DNA from: Terrilactibacillus laevilacticus
Lineage (GTDB): Bacteria > Bacillota > Bacilli > Bacillales > Sporolactobacillaceae
NCBI RefSeq assembly: GCF_006517395.1
Contig: NZ_VDCY01000014.1
Span: forward strand, 1-64,000
Length of the DNA: 64,000 nucleotides
Direction of reading: 5' to 3'
Part shown: one piece after another, positions 17,349 to 29,555 of the stretch
Position numbering within the stretch: the stretch's first letter is position 1
Layout: each line of letters begins with the position of its first letter
Translations under genes and position numbers: made by a program
Notes under the pieces: model-generated
What the model saw: the letters and a program-made list of their open reading frames with translations, nothing else
Database searches by the model: none
Told to the model about the DNA's origin: nothing

Positions 17349-18635
17349 TTACCTTTTCATGAATCCTTTATAATTCCTTTTAACGAGTTGACCTTCAATT
17401 TTTTTCATCGTATCCAAAGCTACACCGACAACGATAAGTAAACTTGTTCCACCAATACGAACACTAGTTGGAAGATTGCCTACATCAGCAAAAATCATTG
17501 GCAACAACGCAATAAGAGCCAAGAAAATAGAACCGATAAAGGTTAAACGGTATAGAATCGTCGTTACGAACTCCTCGGTGTTTTTTCCTGGTCTGATTCC
17601 TGGAATATAACCGCCTTGTTTGTTCAAATTATCCGCCATTTTCTCCGGGTTAACTTGAACAAATGTATAGAAATAAGTAAAGGCAATAATTAATACTGCA
17701 TAGATGAGCATACCAGTTATTGTCGTATAGTCAAACACATTGACAATCCATCGCGTGACAGCATTACTTGGAAAGAATCTAGCAATTGTAGGTGGTGTAA
17801 TCATCAAGGAAATTGCGAAGATGACTGGAATTACACCTGCAGCATTCACCTTTATCGGCAAATGTGTTGCTTCTCCAACATACGTTTTGGTCCCTACTGT
17901 ACGTTTAGCATATTGAATAGGTATTTTTCTGATTCCTTGTTGAACAAAAATGGTCCCCACAACAACCGCTAAAACAATAAGCAATATGACCAATAGTTCA
18001 AGAACTTGCAAGAACGTATTTGTAGCATCTTGGAAGCGATCGACATAAATTTGATTTATACTCGTAGGTATACGAGCGACAATCCCAGCAAAGATAATAA
18101 TTGAGATACCATTACCAATACCGTGAGCCGTAATTTGTTCGCCTAACCACATTAAAAACGCTGTGCCGGCAGTCAAAATTATAGCAATGGTCGCGTAAGT
18201 CAAAATAGAAGGATTTTCAACCAATCCTGGGAATTGTGCGTTAAAGCCAATTGAAAGACCGATTGCTTCGAAAAAGCCAAGAATAATCGTCCCATATCTT
18301 GTTACTTGAGAAAGCTTGCGCCGCCCCATTTCACCTTGCTTTGACCATTCTGTAAACTTTGGCACGACATCCATCTGCAAAAGCTGCACAATGATGGATG
18401 AAGTGATGTAAGGCATGATTCCCATCGATAAAATCGAGAAGTTTTGCAAAGCCCCACCGCCAAAGGTATTAAACAAACCGAAAACACTTGAATCATTTAA
18501 ATTAATGATCTCAGTGTTAATGTTTGGCACCGGAATAAATGTTCCGAGTCTAAAAATAATGAGCATTACAAGTGTAAAAATAATTTTGCGACGTATTTCT
18601 TTCACTCGCCACATACTGGAGATCGTCTGAAACAT
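17349..18635 (-). CDS. secY: Protein translocase subunit SecY
   Basis: 428 aa with ten predicted membrane helices. It shows the N-terminal KEIRRKIIFTLVMLIIFRLG segment, the plug-region FSILSMGIMPYITSSIIVQL, and a cytoplasmic loop with RKIPIQYAKR. It forms the SecYEG channel with SecE, encoded at 44774-44968. Its start shares one base with the end of rplO. Confidence 0.98.
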   Translation of the reverse strand: MFQTISSMWRVKEIRRKIIFTLVMLIIFRLGTFIPVPNINTEIINLNDSSVFGLFNTFGGGALQNFSILSMGIMPYITSSIIVQLLQMDVVPKFTEWSKQGEMGRRKLSQVTRYGTIILGFFEAIGLSIGFNAQFPGLVENPSILTYATIAIILTAGTAFLMWLGEQITAHGIGNGISIIIFAGIVARIPTSINQIYVDRFQDATNTFLQVLELLVILLIVLAVVVGTIFVQQGIRKIPIQYAKRTVGTKTYVGEATHLPIKVNAAGVIPVIFAISLMITPPTIARFFPSNAVTRWIVNVFDYTTITGMLIYAVLIIAFTYFYTFVQVNPEKMADNLNKQGGYIPGIRPGKNTEEFVTTILYRLTFIGSIFLALIALLPMIFADVGNLPTSVRIGGTSLLIVVGVALDTMKKIEGQLVKRNYKGFMKR

Positions 18636-19075
18636 TAGATCACCTCAATGTTTCCGCCAGCCGCCTCAATTGCTTCTTTGGCAGAAGCAGAGAATTTATG
18701 TGCTTTTACAGTTAATTTCTTGTTAAGTTGACCTTGACCAAGAACTTTGACACCATCATTAAGCTTACGAATAATGCGGTTTTGTAAAAGCAATTCCGGT
18801 GTTACTTCTGTACCTTCATCGAATTTATTCAACGTCTCAAGGTTCACAAGACTGTATTCTTTACGTGTAGGGTTTTTAAATCCACGTTTTGGCAAGCGTT
18901 GAATGAGAGGCATTTGTCCACCTTCAAATCCTGGACGTACGCCACCGCCTGAACGTGATTTTTGTCCTTTTTGACCACGGCCAGATGTTTTACCAAGACC
19001 TGAGCCATATCCACGACCGACACGTTTACGCGCATGACGTGAACCTTCTGCTGGTTTCAATTCATGGAGTTTCAT
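18635..19075 (-). CDS. rplO: 50S ribosomal protein L15
   Basis: 146 aa. The Gly/Arg-rich extension ([20 protein letters not shown]) and C-terminal [19 protein letters not shown] are diagnostic. A late-assembly 50S protein. Its end overlaps the secY start by one base, giving translational coupling; rpmD lies 32 bp upstream. Confidence 0.98.
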   Translation of the reverse strand: MKLHELKPAEGSRHARKRVGRGYGSGLGKTSGRGQKGQKSRSGGGVRPGFEGGQMPLIQRLPKRGFKNPTRKEYSLVNLETLNKFDEGTEVTPELLLQNRIIRKLNDGVKVLGQGQLNKKLTVKAHKFSASAKEAIEAAGGNIEVI

Positions 19076-19107
19076 GTTGGCACCTCCTCTTAATTTAGAA
19101 TTCTATA

Positions 19108-19296
19108 TTATTCGTTAATTTCGTTGACCTCTAATAGATGTGATACTTTATTAATCATACCACGGATTGCATCGTTATCTGGTTGAACAACTGTTTGGTT
19201 TGTTTTAGAAAGACCCAACGTTTTAACAGTCACACGTTGAGATTCAGGACGACCAATAACGCTTCGTTTGAGGGTGATTTCAAGTTTGTTTGCCAT
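19108..19296 (-). CDS. rpmD: 50S ribosomal protein L30
   Basis: 62 aa from the ATG at 19296 ([19 protein letters not shown]), preceded by AAGGGGGAATGACA; an in-frame codon two positions earlier falls too near that site. A small alpha-beta 50S protein. It is placed between rpsE and rplO as usual. Confidence 0.97.
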   Translation of the reverse strand: MANKLEITLKRSVIGRPESQRVTVKTLGLSKTNQTVVQPDNDAIRGMINKVSHLLEVNEINE

Positions 19297-19309
19297 TGTC
19301 ATTCCCCCC

Positions 19310-19810
19310 TTATCCTAGCAATTCTTCTACAGATTTACCACGCAATTTAGCAACATCTTCTGCACGTTTCAAGCTTTTAAGGCCAGCAACTGTTGCACGA
19401 ACCATGTTCGTAGGGTTGTTGGATCCAAGAGATTTAGAAAGAATGTCACCAAGACCTGCTAATTCGAGTACGGCACGAACTGGACCCCCAGCAATAATAC
19501 CGGTACCTTCTGAAGCTGGTTTCAACAACACACTTCCTGCACCGAATCTACCTGTTACTTGGTGTGGAATTGTTGTATTTACAATTGGTACGCTAAACAT
19601 ATTTTTCTTAGCGTCTTCGACTGCTTTACGGATAGCTTCTGGAACCTCTTGAGCTTTACCAGAACCAAAACCTACATTACCTTTTTTGTCACCTACAATG
19701 ACTAAGGCAGCAAAACGAAAACGACGTCCACCTTTAACAACTTTTGCTACACGATTAATTGTAACAACGCGTTCTTCTAATTCTGATTTGTTGCGATCAT
19801 TATTTGCCAT
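19310..19810 (-). CDS. rpsE: 30S ribosomal protein S5
   Basis: 166 aa. The dsRNA-binding N-domain has [20 protein letters not shown] with the [18 protein letters not shown] loop, and the C-domain [19 protein letters not shown]5 affects decoding fidelity. It follows rplR by 16 bp in the spc operon. Confidence 0.98.
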   Translation of the reverse strand: MANNDRNKSELEERVVTINRVAKVVKGGRRFRFAALVIVGDKKGNVGFGSGKAQEVPEAIRKAVEDAKKNMFSVPIVNTTIPHQVTGRFGAGSVLLKPASEGTGIIAGGPVRAVLELAGLGDILSKSLGSNNPTNMVRATVAGLKSLKRAEDVAKLRGKSVEELLG

Positions 19811-19826
19811 GGATTCCCCTCCTTTA

Positions 19827-20189
19827 TTAGAATTTTAATCCTGCTTCACGAGCACTTTCGGCGAGAGCTTTTACACGACCATGATAAAGGTATCCGCCTC
19901 TATCAAATACGACTGTATCTACTCCTTTTTCCAAGGCACGTTTTGCAATCAATTCGCCAACTTTTTTAGCTGCTTCAACATTATTTCCTTTATCATTATC
20001 AAAATCTTTGTCAACAGAAGATGAAGATACAAGCGTTATACCTTTAGTATCATCAATGAGTTGAGCATAGATATGTTTTGAAGAACGGAAAACATTCAAA
20101 CGTGGTCGTTCTGTAGTTCCTTCAACACGACGACGTATGTGTTTGTGTCTTTTTTTACGCGCGGCATTTTTATCTTGCTTTGTAATCAT
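19827..20189 (-). CDS. rplR: 50S ribosomal protein L18
   Basis: 120 aa. Basic N-terminus ([20 protein letters not shown]) and conserved [20 protein letters not shown] end. L18 binds 5S rRNA together with L5. It lies between rplF and rpsE. Confidence 0.98.
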   Translation of the reverse strand: MITKQDKNAARKKRHKHIRRRVEGTTERPRLNVFRSSKHIYAQLIDDTKGITLVSSSSVDKDFDNDKGNNVEAAKKVGELIAKRALEKGVDTVVFDRGGYLYHGRVKALAESAREAGLKF

Positions 20190-20224
20190 AGACTTTAAGT
20201 CACTCCTTTCCGCTAGAATGCTAC

Positions 20225-20761
20225 TTATTTACCAGTTTTACCTTCTTTACGACGTACCCGTTCGCCTTCGTAACGAATCCCTTTACCTTTATAAGGTTCA
20301 GGTGGGCGAATAGCACGAATATTAGCTGCAACAGCTCCAACACGTTCTTTGCTAATACCAAGAACAGATACTTTGTTGTTTCCTTCAACGTTAATTTCAA
20401 TACCTTCTTCAGGTACAATTTCAACTGGATGAGAGTAACCAACGTTTAATACAAGATTCTTTCCTTGTTTGCTAGCACGGTAACCTACACCAACAAGTTC
20501 AAGTTTCTTTTCGTAACCTTTCGTTACACCTTCAACCATGTTACTAATTAAACTGCTTGTTGTTCCGTGCAAGGAACGGTGTTGTTTGGAGTTCGTTGGA
20601 ACTGAAACAACGATTTGATTTTCTTCTTGTTTAATATTCATATCAGCATGGAACTCACGGCTAAGTTCACCTTTAGGCCCTTTTACTGATACGTGATTGC
20701 CTTCGATCGTTACTGTAACATCGTTAGGTACAGCAGTAGGTCTTAAACCAATTCGAGACAT
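20225..20761 (-). CDS. rplF: 50S ribosomal protein L6
   Basis: 178 aa with two repeated L6 folds. It begins [20 protein letters not shown] and ends with the 23S-binding [20 protein letters not shown]. It lies near the factor-binding site of the 50S subunit. Between rpsH and rplR. Confidence 0.98.
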   Translation of the reverse strand: MSRIGLRPTAVPNDVTVTIEGNHVSVKGPKGELSREFHADMNIKQEENQIVVSVPTNSKQHRSLHGTTSSLISNMVEGVTKGYEKKLELVGVGYRASKQGKNLVLNVGYSHPVEIVPEEGIEINVEGNNKVSVLGISKERVGAVAANIRAIRPPEPYKGKGIRYEGERVRRKEGKTGK

Positions 20762-20790
20762 CGTGACACCTCCATTCTTTGTATCTTTAA

Positions 20791-21189
20791 TTACCAGACA
20801 TAAGCTAGAACTTCGCCGCCAACTTGTTGCTTGCGAGCTTCTTTGTCCGTAATGATTCCTTTAGATGTTGAAACGATAGCAATACCGAGTCCACCAAGAA
20901 CACGTGGTACTTCATTTGCTTTTGCGTAAACACGAAGACCAGGTTTACTAATACGTTTTAAACCAGTAATGACACGTTCGTTGTTAGCACCGTATTTCAA
21001 GAAAATACGAATAACGCCTTGTTTCGCATCTTTAATGTATTCTACATCTTTAATAAAGCCCTCACGCTTTAAAATTTCAGCTATTTCTCGTTTGACTCTT
21101 GAACCAGGTAGTTCTAACTGTTCATGGCGAACAGTATTCGCATTACGAATGCGAGTCAGCATATCCGCTACTGGATCTGTCATGACCAT
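20791..21189 (-). CDS. rpsH: 30S ribosomal protein S8
   Basis: 132 aa, the same length and start ([20 protein letters not shown]) as the B. subtilis protein; the first ATG has a better 9-nt spacing from GGAGG than the second. The C-terminal [20 protein letters not shown] contains the 16S-binding region. In the spc operon S8 is a known regulator in enterobacteria; no matching site was sought here. Confidence 0.98.
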   Translation of the reverse strand: MVMTDPVADMLTRIRNANTVRHEQLELPGSRVKREIAEILKREGFIKDVEYIKDAKQGVIRIFLKYGANNERVITGLKRISKPGLRVYAKANEVPRVLGGLGIAIVSTSKGIITDKEARKQQVGGEVLAYVW

Positions 21190-21219
21190 TCAAAACAACC
21201 TCCTTCCCTTAACTTGGTT

Positions 21220-21968
<749 letters not shown>

Positions 21969-21994
21969 GCGTTTACCTCCTTTCAAAGACGGCA

Positions 21995-22315
21995 TTAATT
22001 ATCAAATACTTCGCCTGATTTTTTGGCGAATCTCACTTTTTTGCCGTTCTCTATTCTATAGCCTACACGTGTAGGTTCGTTTGTTTTTGGATCAAGTGGC
22101 ATCACGTTTGAAACATGAATAGGTGCTTCAAATTCAACAATACCACCTTGTGTACTCATTTGATTTGGTTTTGAGTGTTTTTTCACCACATTTACACCTT
22201 CAACAACCACACGTTGTTTCGATGGAAATGCTTCGAGAATGACACCTTGTTTACCTTTATCTTTACCAGAGATAACTTGGACCTTATCTCCTTTTTTAAC
22301 ATGTAAATGAGCCAT
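21995..22315 (-). CDS. rplX: 50S ribosomal protein L24
   Basis: 106 aa from the ATG at 22315 ([20 protein letters not shown]); the longer frame would start with a GTG that is part of the GGAGGTG ribosome site. A KOW-motif protein that initiates 50S assembly. It lies between rplN and rplE. Confidence 0.98.
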   Translation of the reverse strand: MAHLHVKKGDKVQVISGKDKGKQGVILEAFPSKQRVVVEGVNVVKKHSKPNQMSTQGGIVEFEAPIHVSNVMPLDPKTNEPTRVGYRIENGKKVRFAKKSGEVFDN

Positions 22316-22350
22316 GGAAGAGCGCACCTCCTTCTTTACTTACTTTGCTA

Positions 22351-22719
22351 TTATAATACTTCCGGAGCGAGCGACACGATTTTCATGAACTGCCCTTCAC
22401 GTAATTCACGTGCAACAGGTCCAAAAATACGCGTACCGCGTGGGCTTTTGTCATCACGGATAATGACAGCAGCATTTTCATCAAAACGGATATAAGATCC
22501 ATCAGTACGGCGCATGCCTTGTTTCGTACGAACGACGACGGCTTTAACAACTTCGCCTTTCTTAACAACGCCTCCTGGTGTTGCTTGTTTGACCGAAGCA
22601 ACAATCACATCGCCAATATTAGCTGTCTTTCTTCCAGAACCGCCGAGAACTTTAATCGTTAAAATCTCACGTGCACCAGAGTTGTCAGCAACCTTCAAAC
22701 GGCTTTCTTGTTGAATCAT
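22351..22719 (-). CDS. rplN: 50S ribosomal protein L14
   Basis: 122 aa beginning [20 protein letters not shown], with [21 protein letters not shown]14 forms an intersubunit bridge and is the binding site of the silencing factor RsfS. Placed between rpsQ and rplX. Confidence 0.98.
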   Translation of the reverse strand: MIQQESRLKVADNSGAREILTIKVLGGSGRKTANIGDVIVASVKQATPGGVVKKGEVVKAVVVRTKQGMRRTDGSYIRFDENAAVIIRDDKSPRGTRIFGPVARELREGQFMKIVSLAPEVL

Positions 22720-22756
22720 TCAAGTTACCTCCCTTCAGCTTATCACCTGAAATAGG

Positions 22757-23023
22757 TTAGATAATAACTGCTTCTTCTACAATATCAACTAAACGGAAAC
22801 GTTTGTCTTTTGAAAGTGGGCGAGTTTCCATAATTCTTACTGTATCGCCGATTTTCGCTTTATTTTCTTCATCATGTGCTTTATATTTTTTAGAATATTT
22901 CACACGTTTTCCATAAAGCTTATCTTTTTTATATGTTTCAATTAATACTGTGATGGTTTTGTCCATTTTATCAGACACAACGCGACCAACATATTCTTTA
23001 CGACTATTACGATCTTCAGTCAT
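22757..23023 (-). CDS. rpsQ: 30S ribosomal protein S17
   Basis: 88 aa OB-fold protein with [20 protein letters not shown] and [20 protein letters not shown]. It binds 16S rRNA early in assembly. Lies 18 bp after rpmC, before rplN. Confidence 0.98.
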   Translation of the reverse strand: MTEDRNSRKEYVGRVVSDKMDKTITVLIETYKKDKLYGKRVKYSKKYKAHDEENKAKIGDTVRIMETRPLSKDKRFRLVDIVEEAVII

Positions 23024-23041
23024 TCGGAGAACCTCCTCTCA

Positions 23042-23245
23042 TCAACCGTTTTGGATTTTCAATTCACGCTCACGCAATACTGTTTTAGCACGAGCAATTG
23101 ATTTTCTAACTTCGCGAATACGAGCAGGGTTTTCCAATTGTCCCGTGGCTAACTGAAAACGTAGGTTAAACAATTCTTCTTTTAGGGACTGTACATTTTG
23201 TTCTACTTCAGCAGTGGTTAAATTACGAATTTCATTAGTTTTCAC
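23042..23245 (-). CDS. rpmC: 50S ribosomal protein L29
   Basis: 67 aa from the GTG at 23245 ([20 protein letters not shown]), 11 bp inside the end of rplP. Upstream GTGs in the same frame are possible but the chosen start matches the 66-aa B. subtilis protein. Coiled-coil protein beside the tunnel exit, near the trigger factor and SRP site. Confidence 0.95.
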   Translation of the reverse strand: MKTNEIRNLTTAEVEQNVQSLKEELFNLRFQLATGQLENPARIREVRKSIARAKTVLRERELKIQNG

Positions 23246-23669
23246 TTGCGTCACCACCCACTTCTTCCCGTTTTACGAATTTCGTTTTAACTGGTAATTT
23301 GTGTGATGCAAGACGAAGAGCTTCACGTGCTACTTCTTCTGAAACACCACCAACTTCAAATAATACACGGCCTGGTTTTACAACAGCTACCCAACCCTCA
23401 GGCGCCCCTTTACCAGAACCCATTCGAACTTCAAGAGGTTTAGCTGTGTAAGGTTTTTGAGGGAAGATTTTGATCCAAACCTTACCACCACGTTTCATGA
23501 AACGTGTCATCGCGATACGAGCTGCTTCGATTTGACGACTAGTTACCCATGAAGATGTTTGTGCTTGTAAACCATACTCACCAAAAGTAACTGTAGCGCC
23601 GCCTTTCGTACGACCACGCATTTTCCCACGATGTTGTCTACGATATTTAACACGTTTAGGCATTAACAT
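23235..23669 (-). CDS. rplP: 50S ribosomal protein L16
   Basis: 144 aa beginning [20 protein letters not shown], with [21 protein letters not shown]16 helps place the A-site tRNA. It overlaps rpmC, and rpsC ends 2 bp before its start. Confidence 0.98.
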   Translation of the reverse strand: MLMPKRVKYRRQHRGKMRGRTKGGATVTFGEYGLQAQTSSWVTSRQIEAARIAMTRFMKRGGKVWIKIFPQKPYTAKPLEVRMGSGKGAPEGWVAVVKPGRVLFEVGGVSEEVAREALRLASHKLPVKTKFVKREEVGGDASEN

Positions 23670-23671
23670 GA

Positions 23672-24331
23672 TTATTTTCCTCCTTCCTTATTTTTCGTTC
23701 CTTTCGTTGGAAGGACTTCGCCACGGTAGATCCATACTTTTACACCAAGTTTGCCGTATGTTGTATCGGCTTCAGCTGTACCATAATCGATATCAGCACG
23801 CAAGGTATGAAGTGGTACTGTACCTTCGCTATAGTCCTCAGAACGAGCAATATCAGCGCCACCAAGACGTCCTGATACTTGTGTTTTAATTCCTTTTGCT
23901 CCAGCTCTCATAGCTCTTGTGATTGTTTGCTTTTGTGCACGACGCCATGAAATACGTCCTTCTAATTGACGAGCAATGTTTTCAGCCACAAGTTTTGCAT
24001 CCATGTCAGCTTGTTTAATTTCAAAAATGTTCACATGAACTTTTTTTCCAGTTAGATCATTAAGAGCTTTTCTTAAAGATTCAACTTCTGAACCACCTTT
24101 ACCAATAACCATACCAGGTTTGGCAGTTTTAATGGTTACGTTGATGCGGTTGGCAGCACGTTCTAATTCAATAGAAGAAACTGCAGCATCTTTAAGTCTG
24201 TTTTCAATATATTTACGGATTTTGATATCCTCATGGAGATATTCAGCATAATTTTTGTCTGCATACCATTTGGATTCCCAATCGCGAATAACGCCAATTC
24301 TAAACCCTATTGGATTAACTTTCTGTCCCAC
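23672..24331 (-). CDS. rpsC: 30S ribosomal protein S3
   Basis: 219 aa. A KH domain with the signature [16 protein letters not shown], and C-terminal [21 protein letters not shown]3 lines the mRNA entry channel and has helicase activity. Between rplV and rplP. Confidence 0.98.
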   Translation of the reverse strand: MGQKVNPIGFRIGVIRDWESKWYADKNYAEYLHEDIKIRKYIENRLKDAAVSSIELERAANRINVTIKTAKPGMVIGKGGSEVESLRKALNDLTGKKVHVNIFEIKQADMDAKLVAENIARQLEGRISWRRAQKQTITRAMRAGAKGIKTQVSGRLGGADIARSEDYSEGTVPLHTLRADIDYGTAEADTTYGKLGVKVWIYRGEVLPTKGTKNKEGGK

Positions 24332-24334
24332 GTA

Positions 24335-24676
24335 TTATCCCTCCTTTTGTTCTGATACGATGACTGTAATGTGACTCGTACGTTTGTTGATTTTGCTTGC
24401 ACGTCCCATAGCACGAGGGCGGAAACGTTTCAAAGTTGCGCCTTCATCAACAAATGCTTGTGATACAACTAAATCATTTGCTTCTAAATCATAGTTATGC
24501 TCCGCATTGGCAATCGCTGAGTTTAATACTTTTTCAACGATAGGAGAAGCTGCCTTCGGTGTATTGCGAAGGATAGCAATCGCTTCACCAACTTGTTTGC
24601 CCCGAATAAGATCAATCACTAAACGTGCCTTACGAGGAGCAATTCGTACTTGTTTTGCAACAGCTTTAGCTTGCAT
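24335..24676 (-). CDS. rplV: 50S ribosomal protein L22
   Basis: 113 aa. [20 protein letters not shown], with the extended hairpin [20 protein letters not shown] that reaches the exit tunnel and is the site of macrolide-resistance changes in other bacteria. No insertion is visible. Between rpsS and rpsC. Confidence 0.98.
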   Translation of the reverse strand: MQAKAVAKQVRIAPRKARLVIDLIRGKQVGEAIAILRNTPKAASPIVEKVLNSAIANAEHNYDLEANDLVVSQAFVDEGATLKRFRPRAMGRASKINKRTSHITVIVSEQKEG

Positions 24677-24696
24677 GTGTTATTTCCTCCTCTCTA

Positions 24697-24975
24697 TTAA
24701 CGGCTCGTTTTTTTATCGGAAGCTGCGTGTCCGCGATAAGTACGAGTAGGTGCAAATTCACCTAGTTTATGTCCTACCATATCTTCAGAAACATAGACTG
24801 GCACATGTTTACGACCATCATAAACCGCAATTGTGTGTCCAATAAATTCCGGGAAAATTGTTGAACGACGTGACCAAGTTTTGATCACTCTCTTTTCGTT
24901 TTTTTCATTCATGTTTGTTACTTTAACCATTAAATGATCATCGACAAAAGGTCCTTTTTTAAGGCTACGACCCAT
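24697..24975 (-). CDS. rpsS: 30S ribosomal protein S19
   Basis: 92 aa. [20 protein letters not shown] and the [20 protein letters not shown] segment are diagnostic. Located in the 30S head, bound with S13. Between rplB and rplV. Confidence 0.98.
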   Translation of the reverse strand: MGRSLKKGPFVDDHLMVKVTNMNEKNEKRVIKTWSRRSTIFPEFIGHTIAVYDGRKHVPVYVSEDMVGHKLGEFAPTRTYRGHAASDKKTSR

Positions 24976-25012
24976 GAATAGACCTCCTTCCTTATTAGAA
25001 AATTAATCGTTA

Positions 25013-25843
25013 TTATTTTTTACGACGACGAACGATAAACTTATCTGAAGGTTTGTTGCGTTTTCTAGTTTTGTAACCAAGAGTTGGTTTACCCCATGGA
25101 GACATTGGTGATTTACGTCCGATTGGAGCACGTCCTTCACCACCACCGTGTGGGTGATCATTAGGGTTCATGACAGAACCACGAACAGTTGGGCGTTTAC
25201 CTAACCAACGAGAACGACCAGCTTTACCAACAGACACGAGTTCGTGTTCAAGATTTCCAACTTGACCAATTGTTGCGCGGCAAGTTTCAAGAATCATACG
25301 AACTTCTCCAGAACCGAGACGTACAAGAACGTATTTACCTTCTTTACCAAGGATCTGTGCTTCAGCACCCGCTGAACGAACTAATTGACCACCGTTTCCT
25401 GGTTTTAATTCGATGTTATGAATAATAGTACCGACAGGAATGTTTTTAAGTGGTAAAGCATTACCTACTTTAATATCCGCATCTACTCCAGACATGATTG
25501 GTGTACCTACTTTGATACCTTTAGGTGCAAGAATATATCTTTTTTCACCATCTGCGTAGTTGATCAACGCGATATTCGCTGTACGATTTGGATCATATTC
25601 AATTGTAGCAACGCGTCCTGGTATTCCATCTTTGTTACGTTTGAAGTCAATAATACGATATTTTCTTTTATGACCGCCACCTTGATGACGTACAGTCAAT
25701 TTACCTTGGTTGTTACGGCCAGCTTTTTTAGATAGGCCCGTTACTAGAGATTTTTCAGGTTTATTTGTTGTAATCTCTGCAAAATCTAATGAAGACATGT
25801 TGCGTCGACCATTAGAGGTTGGTTTGTACTTTTTGATTGGCAT
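25013..25843 (-). CDS. rplB: 50S ribosomal protein L2
   Basis: 276 aa. The C-terminal [20 protein letters not shown] holds the His needed for peptidyl-transfer support. The largest r-protein of the S10 group here, close to the peptidyl transferase centre. Between rplW and rpsS. Confidence 0.98.
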   Translation of the reverse strand: MPIKKYKPTSNGRRNMSSLDFAEITTNKPEKSLVTGLSKKAGRNNQGKLTVRHQGGGHKRKYRIIDFKRNKDGIPGRVATIEYDPNRTANIALINYADGEKRYILAPKGIKVGTPIMSGVDADIKVGNALPLKNIPVGTIIHNIELKPGNGGQLVRSAGAEAQILGKEGKYVLVRLGSGEVRMILETCRATIGQVGNLEHELVSVGKAGRSRWLGKRPTVRGSVMNPNDHPHGGGEGRAPIGRKSPMSPWGKPTLGYKTRKRNKPSDKFIVRRRKK

Positions 25844-25872
25844 GTCGGTTTCCCTCCTTCTCTAATTATTGA

Positions 25873-26163
25873 TTAAACACCTTCATAGAAGTTAATTTCA
25901 TTGCTATCTGGAGTTAATGTGACAACCGCTTTTTTGCGTGCTGATGTATAACCAGAATAACGGCCAAAACGTTTTGGCTTACCTTTAACATTCAATGTGT
26001 TTACTTTTGAAACTTTAACGCCGAATATACCTTCAACTGCACGTTTGATTTCTGATTTGTTTGCTTTACGGTCAACGATAAATGTGTACTTTTTGTCAGC
26101 CATAATGTCCGTTGAGTGTTCCGTAATGACGGGGCGCTTAATAACATCGCGTGGATCTTTCAT
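25873..26163 (-). CDS. rplW: 50S ribosomal protein L23
   Basis: 96 aa. [20 protein letters not shown] start, and [20 protein letters not shown]. The tunnel-exit protein that docks trigger factor, SRP and SecYEG. It shares its first base with the last base of rplD. Confidence 0.98.
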   Translation of the reverse strand: MKDPRDVIKRPVITEHSTDIMADKKYTFIVDRKANKSEIKRAVEGIFGVKVSKVNTLNVKGKPKRFGRYSGYTSARKKAVVTLTPDSNEINFYEGV

Positions 26164-26786
26164 TATCCTAGCACCTCCTCTAACTTAGCTGCTGCTTCCT
26201 TAGTTACGATCAATTTGTCGTGAGAAACGACATCAAGAACATTTACTTCAGGAGCAGTTAGCACTGTTACACCAGGAATATTACGAGATGATAAAACGAC
26301 AGTTTCGTCAAGCTCAGATGTTACAATAAGAGCTTTTTTCGTTGCTGATAGATTTGTTAATACATTTGAAAACTCTTTTGTTTTAGGTGCTTCAAATGCT
26401 AGGTTATCAAGAACAATCAATTCGTTTTCTTTCACTTTTGAAGAAAGCGCAGATTTGATTGCTAGACGGCGAGCTTTCTTAGGTATTTTGTAGCTATAAC
26501 TACGTGGTGTTGGTCCGAATACAGTACCGCCACCTACCCATTGTGGTGATCGAATAGAACCTTGACGTGCACGTCCAGTTCCTTTTTGACGCCATGGTTT
26601 ACGTCCGCCACCTCTTACTGCCGAACGGTTTTTTGTTGCATGAGTACCTTGACGACGTGAAGCTTGTTGCATCACGATGGCTTGGTATAAAACTTGTTCA
26701 TTTGGTTCAATCCCGAACACGCTATCTGCGAGTTCAATATTTCCAACTTCAGATCCTTTTTGATCTAATACAACTAATTTTGGCAT
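26163..26786 (-). CDS. rplD: 50S ribosomal protein L4
   Basis: 207 aa. The long tunnel loop reads [20 protein letters not shown], intact with no erythromycin-type insertion visible. In enterobacteria L4 regulates the S10 operon. Between rplC and rplW. Confidence 0.98.
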   Translation of the reverse strand: MPKLVVLDQKGSEVGNIELADSVFGIEPNEQVLYQAIVMQQASRRQGTHATKNRSAVRGGGRKPWRQKGTGRARQGSIRSPQWVGGGTVFGPTPRSYSYKIPKKARRLAIKSALSSKVKENELIVLDNLAFEAPKTKEFSNVLTNLSATKKALIVTSELDETVVLSSRNIPGVTVLTAPEVNVLDVVSHDKLIVTKEAAAKLEEVLG

Positions 26787-26803
26787 GGAAGCATCCTCCT
26801 TTC

Positions 26804-27433
26804 TTATTTAGCTTTTACAGCACTTTTGATCGCAAGATAGCTTTTTTTAGCTCCTGGTACGTTGCCTTTGATTAATAAAAGATTACGATCAGTATCTACT
26901 CTTACGATTTCAAGGTTTTGTACAGTGATTTGTTCTCCACCCATACGTCCAGGGAGAGCTTTACCTTTAAATACTCGAGCCGCATCAACTGCACCCATTG
27001 AACCAGGACGACGGTGATAACGAGAGCCGTGTGCCATAGGTCCACGAGATTGGTTGTGACGTTTGATTGAACCTGCAAAGCCTTTACCTTTTGAAGTTCC
27101 AGTAACATCAACAACGTCTCCAGATTTAAACACATCTACTTTAATTTCTTGTCCGAGTTCATACTCGTCAAGATTTACATCACGGAATTCCTTAATGAAG
27201 CGCTTAGGCGCTGTTTTAGCTTTTTCAGCAAGACCTTTTTCTGGTTTAGTTGCGCGTGATTCTTTTTGATCATCGAAACCAACTTGAATCGCTGCGTAAC
27301 CATCACTTTCAACGGTTTTCTTTTGAAGAACAACGTTGTTAGCTGCTTCAACCACCGTTACAGGGATCACATCACCGTTATCAGAAAAGATTTGTGTCAT
27401 GCCGATTTTTTTCCCTAAGATTCCTTTGGTCAT
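26804..27433 (-). CDS. rplC: 50S ribosomal protein L3
   Basis: 209 aa from the ATG at 27433, 8 nt after GGAGG ([20 protein letters not shown]). The central W-finger region has [21 protein letters not shown]3 starts 50S assembly. Between rpsJ and rplD. Confidence 0.98.
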   Translation of the reverse strand: MTKGILGKKIGMTQIFSDNGDVIPVTVVEAANNVVLQKKTVESDGYAAIQVGFDDQKESRATKPEKGLAEKAKTAPKRFIKEFRDVNLDEYELGQEIKVDVFKSGDVVDVTGTSKGKGFAGSIKRHNQSRGPMAHGSRYHRRPGSMGAVDAARVFKGKALPGRMGGEQITVQNLEIVRVDTDRNLLLIKGNVPGAKKSYLAIKSAVKAK

Positions 27434-27464
27434 CCGTAACACCTCCTATTAATTTCATTTAATT

Positions 27465-27878
<414 letters not shown>

Positions 27879-27901
27879 TCATCGCTATACCCAACCACTC
27901 T

Positions 27902-27930
27902 ATTATACACTGACATAGGCGCCAGTGCAA
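27902..27930 (-). promoter_or_regulatory. S10 operon promoter P2
   Basis: -35 TTGCAC at 27925-27930, 17-bp spacer, -10 TATAAT at 27902-27907 on the minus strand, giving a leader of about 120 nt before rpsJ. Confidence 0.8.
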
Positions 27931-27969
27931 GAGTAATCTCAATAACTACTGTTTAATTTCACTTTGTCT

Positions 27970-27998
27970 ATTATATAAACTTTTAAAGCAAAGATCAA
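27970..27998 (-). promoter_or_regulatory. S10 operon promoter P1
   Basis: -35 TTGATC at 27993-27998, 17-bp spacer, -10 TATAAT at 27970-27975 on the minus strand, 68 bp upstream of P2. Apart from P1, P2 and the tuf terminator, the 434-bp tuf-rpsJ gap holds nothing else I can identify. Confidence 0.65.
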
Positions 27999-28160
27999 AT
28001 GTTTTATGAAAGTAATTTATTCCTATTTTTTCCGTGCATTTGAACTTGCATAAAGTCTTTGCTTTAGAATTAGATCCTCAATTATTCTTTCTCAAGTTCT
28101 AACTGGTAATATGTAAACATACCCATTTGTAAGACCCTTTTAGTGATCATGTTTTTTCGG

Positions 28161-28193
28161 ATTAAAAAAAGAGTGCCGTAAAAGGCACTCTTT
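28161..28193 (-). terminator. Rho-independent terminator of tuf (str operon end)
   Basis: AAAGAGTGCC pairs with GGCACTCTTT around a 6-nt loop (28168-28193), followed by TTTTTTTAAT on the minus strand, 15 bp after the tuf stop. Confidence 0.94.
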
Positions 28194-28207
28194 TGAAGAT
28201 AAAGTTA

Positions 28208-29395
28208 TTATTCGTTGATTGAAGATACAACGCCCGCACCAACAGTACGTCCGCCTTCACGAATTGTGAATTTAGTACCGTCTTCGATAGCGATTGGAGC
28301 GATCAATTCAACAGTCATTGTTACGTTATCGCCAGGCATAACCATTTCCACACCTTCTGGAAGGCTGATTGTACCAGTTACATCAGTTGTACGGAAATAG
28401 AATTGTGGACGATAGTTAGAGAAGAATGGAGTATGACGGCCACCTTCTTCTTTAGTTAAAACATAAACTTCAGCGCTGAATTTTTTGTGTGCATTTACAG
28501 TGCCTGGTTTTACGAGTACTTGACCACGTTCTACGTCAGTACGGTCAACACCACGTAAGAGGGCACCAATGTTGTCACCAGCTTCAGCAAAGTCGAGAAG
28601 TTTACGGAACATTTCAACACCAGTTACAGTTGTTTTCTTAGGAGCTTCAGTCAAACCTAAGATTTCAACTTCGTCACCGACTTTAACTTGACCACGTTCT
28701 ACACGGCCAGTTGCAACTGTTCCACGACCAGTGATAGAGAATACATCTTCGACTGGCATCATGAATGGTTTATCAGTGTCACGTTCTGGAGTTGGAATGT
28801 ATTCATCAACTTCTTTCATAAGTTCATGAATCGCTTCTTCGTATTTAGCATCGCCTTGAAGAGCTTTCAATGCAGAACCTTTGATAACTGGAACGTCATC
28901 GCCAGGGAATTCATATTCAGTAAGTAGATCGCGAACTTCCATTTCAACAAGTTCAAGTAATTCTTCGTCATCAACCATGTCGCATTTGTTTAAGAATACA
29001 ACGATTGAAGGAACACCACATTGACGAGAAAGAAGGATGTGTTCACGAGTTTGTGGCATTGGGCCATCAGCTGCAGATACAACTAGGATAGCTCCGTCCA
29101 TTTGAGCTGCACCAGTGATCATGTTTTTTACATAGTCAGCGTGTCCTGGGCAGTCAACGTGTGCATAGTGACGATTTTCAGTTTCATACTCAACGTGTGC
29201 AGTTGAGATTGTAATACCACGTTCACGTTCTTCTGGAGCACCATCAATTGAATCGTAAGCGCGAGCTTCAGCACCACCTGTTTTAGCAAGAACAGTAGTG
29301 ATAGCTGCTGTTAAAGTTGTTTTACCATGGTCAACGTGACCGATTGTACCGATATTAACATGCGGTTTAGAGCGTTCGTATTTTGCTTTACCCAT
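28208..29395 (-). CDS. tuf: Elongation factor Tu
   Basis: 395 aa GTPase delivering aminoacyl-tRNA. G1 GHVDHGKT (19-26), switch [15 protein letters not shown] base recognition, and the [12 protein letters not shown] end typical of EF-Tu. It is separated from fusA by 160 bp; a weak promoter-like TTGGTT-N16-TATTGT lies in that gap, so it may also be expressed on its own. It ends in a strong terminator. Confidence 0.98.
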   Translation of the reverse strand: MGKAKYERSKPHVNIGTIGHVDHGKTTLTAAITTVLAKTGGAEARAYDSIDGAPEERERGITISTAHVEYETENRHYAHVDCPGHADYVKNMITGAAQMDGAILVVSAADGPMPQTREHILLSRQCGVPSIVVFLNKCDMVDDEELLELVEMEVRDLLTEYEFPGDDVPVIKGSALKALQGDAKYEEAIHELMKEVDEYIPTPERDTDKPFMMPVEDVFSITGRGTVATGRVERGQVKVGDEVEILGLTEAPKKTTVTGVEMFRKLLDFAEAGDNIGALLRGVDRTDVERGQVLVKPGTVNAHKKFSAEVYVLTKEEGGRHTPFFSNYRPQFYFRTTDVTGTISLPEGVEMVMPGDNVTMTVELIAPIAIEDGTKFTIREGGRTVGAGVVSSINE

Positions 29396-29555
29396 GAGTA
29401 TATTTCCTCCTTTAATCTCTAAAAGAAAGTTTTAAGTATATTTATTTGTAGTAAGAGGGGGACAAGTAGAGATCCACTGTCCACCACTTAGCTTACAATA
29501 AAACGAATGATTACACAACCAAAACTCATTAGTCATCTAAACAATTATATGAGAC

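Noticed and set aside
19290-19652. 120-aa plus-strand frame opposite rpsE
   Set aside because: Antisense shadow of a conserved ribosomal gene without a ribosome site; the same holds for the long antisense frames opposite rpsH, rpoC, rplL and nusG.
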